From: Lycocorax pyrrhopterus obiensis
Lineage: Eukaryota > Chordata > Aves > Passeriformes > Paradisaeidae
Reading direction: 5' to 3'
Assembly (NCBI GenBank): GCA_014706295.1
Contig: JACSVZ010000002.1
Location: 50,060,717-50,124,716, forward strand
DNA: 64,000 bases
Below the pieces are notes generated by a model. It did not search any database. It was not told the DNA's origin and saw nothing but the letters and a program-made list of their open reading frames with translations. Position numbers and translations under genes: made by a program. This document shows, piece after piece, positions 63,547-64,000 of the stretch (its first letter is position 1; the number at the start of each line of letters is the position of its first letter).

Positions 63547-64000
63547 GTCAGTAATCAGTTATTTTATTTGTTTACAGTTATGACAAATTATTACAAAATG
63601 AAAGAGCTGTCCAGAAAATGTGAAATTAATCAGGTCTTACTGAGGAAGTAATTTGTTTCATAACAAGCATATTATTATATGTTTAATAACAATGATGTTA
63701 TTAGTTAACATGGATATGCAAGAAAAAAACTCCTGCAGTTCTGAAAGCTCTTGAATGGTTAATATCGTTCCTAATAACAATTGTCTTGGGTGCCATCCCA
63801 GAGGACAGTGTAACCAACAGCATGTCACCTTGGCTCTGCAAAGAATAACTGAAAGGAGCTTTTTCCTTGTTTGACATCTTAACCTGAATATAGGTGTCCT
63901 GGACATCTAAAAGAAGCTTTTGGATTTCACTGAGGTTTATGGTTGAGAGATGAGCCTAAACATGACAAGGAATTGTCAACTCTTTCCATTCTGCTCCATT
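63547..64000 (+). other. CLASP1 intron, 5' part (runs off the window)
   Basis: 454 nt. Donor GTCAGT at 63547. No further exon before the window ends. Confidence 0.85.

Noticed and set aside
1..64000. U4atac snRNA gene, which is hosted by a CLASP1 intron in human
   Set aside because: I looked for its conserved stem segments on both strands and did not find them. In human it lies in a 5' intron, so it would be expected upstream of this window.

Overview
The window is a 64 kb internal piece of one vertebrate protein-coding gene on the + strand: CLASP1 (CLIP-associating protein 1, a microtubule plus-end stabiliser). I assembled 31 exons between 2632 and 63546. Every intron is GT-AG, the reading frame is continuous, and the exons total 3306 nt (1102 codons) if all are included. 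The 5' part of the gene (start codon, TOG1) lies left of the window, and the 3' end (rest of the C-terminal domain, stop codon, 3'UTR) lies right of it. No second functional gene was found on either strand.

Organism: a bird, probably a neoavian and perhaps a songbird. The AT-rich introns carry three 3' fragments of the avian LINE CR1 (the bird-typical ATTCTATGATTCT-like tail is visible) and two antisense solo LTRs resembling an endogenous-retrovirus LTR family I know from bird, especially passerine, genomes. The species is inferred from repeats only. CLASP1 rather than CLASP2 is called from paralogue-specific segments: [61 protein letters not shown].

Layout: 1-2631, partial upstream intron. 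2632-11979, seven exons for TOG2. 14640-35055, the Ser/Arg-rich disordered linker, containing the two SxIP EB1-binding motifs (SKIP, SRIP) and a GSK3-type SxxxSxxxSxxxSP ladder. Nine consecutive linker exons (15841-34284) are symmetric phase 1-1, several of them microexons of 18, 24, 27 and 27 nt. 38409-55182, an 8-residue microexon (LLGDIRTK), then TOG3, interrupted by a 3-nt microexon (AGA, one Arg) at 41972-41974. 55522-58087, a second Ser/Pro-rich linker. 62437-63546, start of the C-terminal TOG-like/CLIP- and kinetochore-binding domain.

Most notable: the concentration of six frame-preserving microexons, five with UGC motifs just upstream as at SRRM4-regulated neural microexons; a near-perfect 39-bp inverted repeat (38/39, 8-nt loop) at 20660-20745; two same-orientation solo LTRs; and a decayed minus-strand coding-like block at 49583-50079 that looks like a retropseudogene of unidentified parent.
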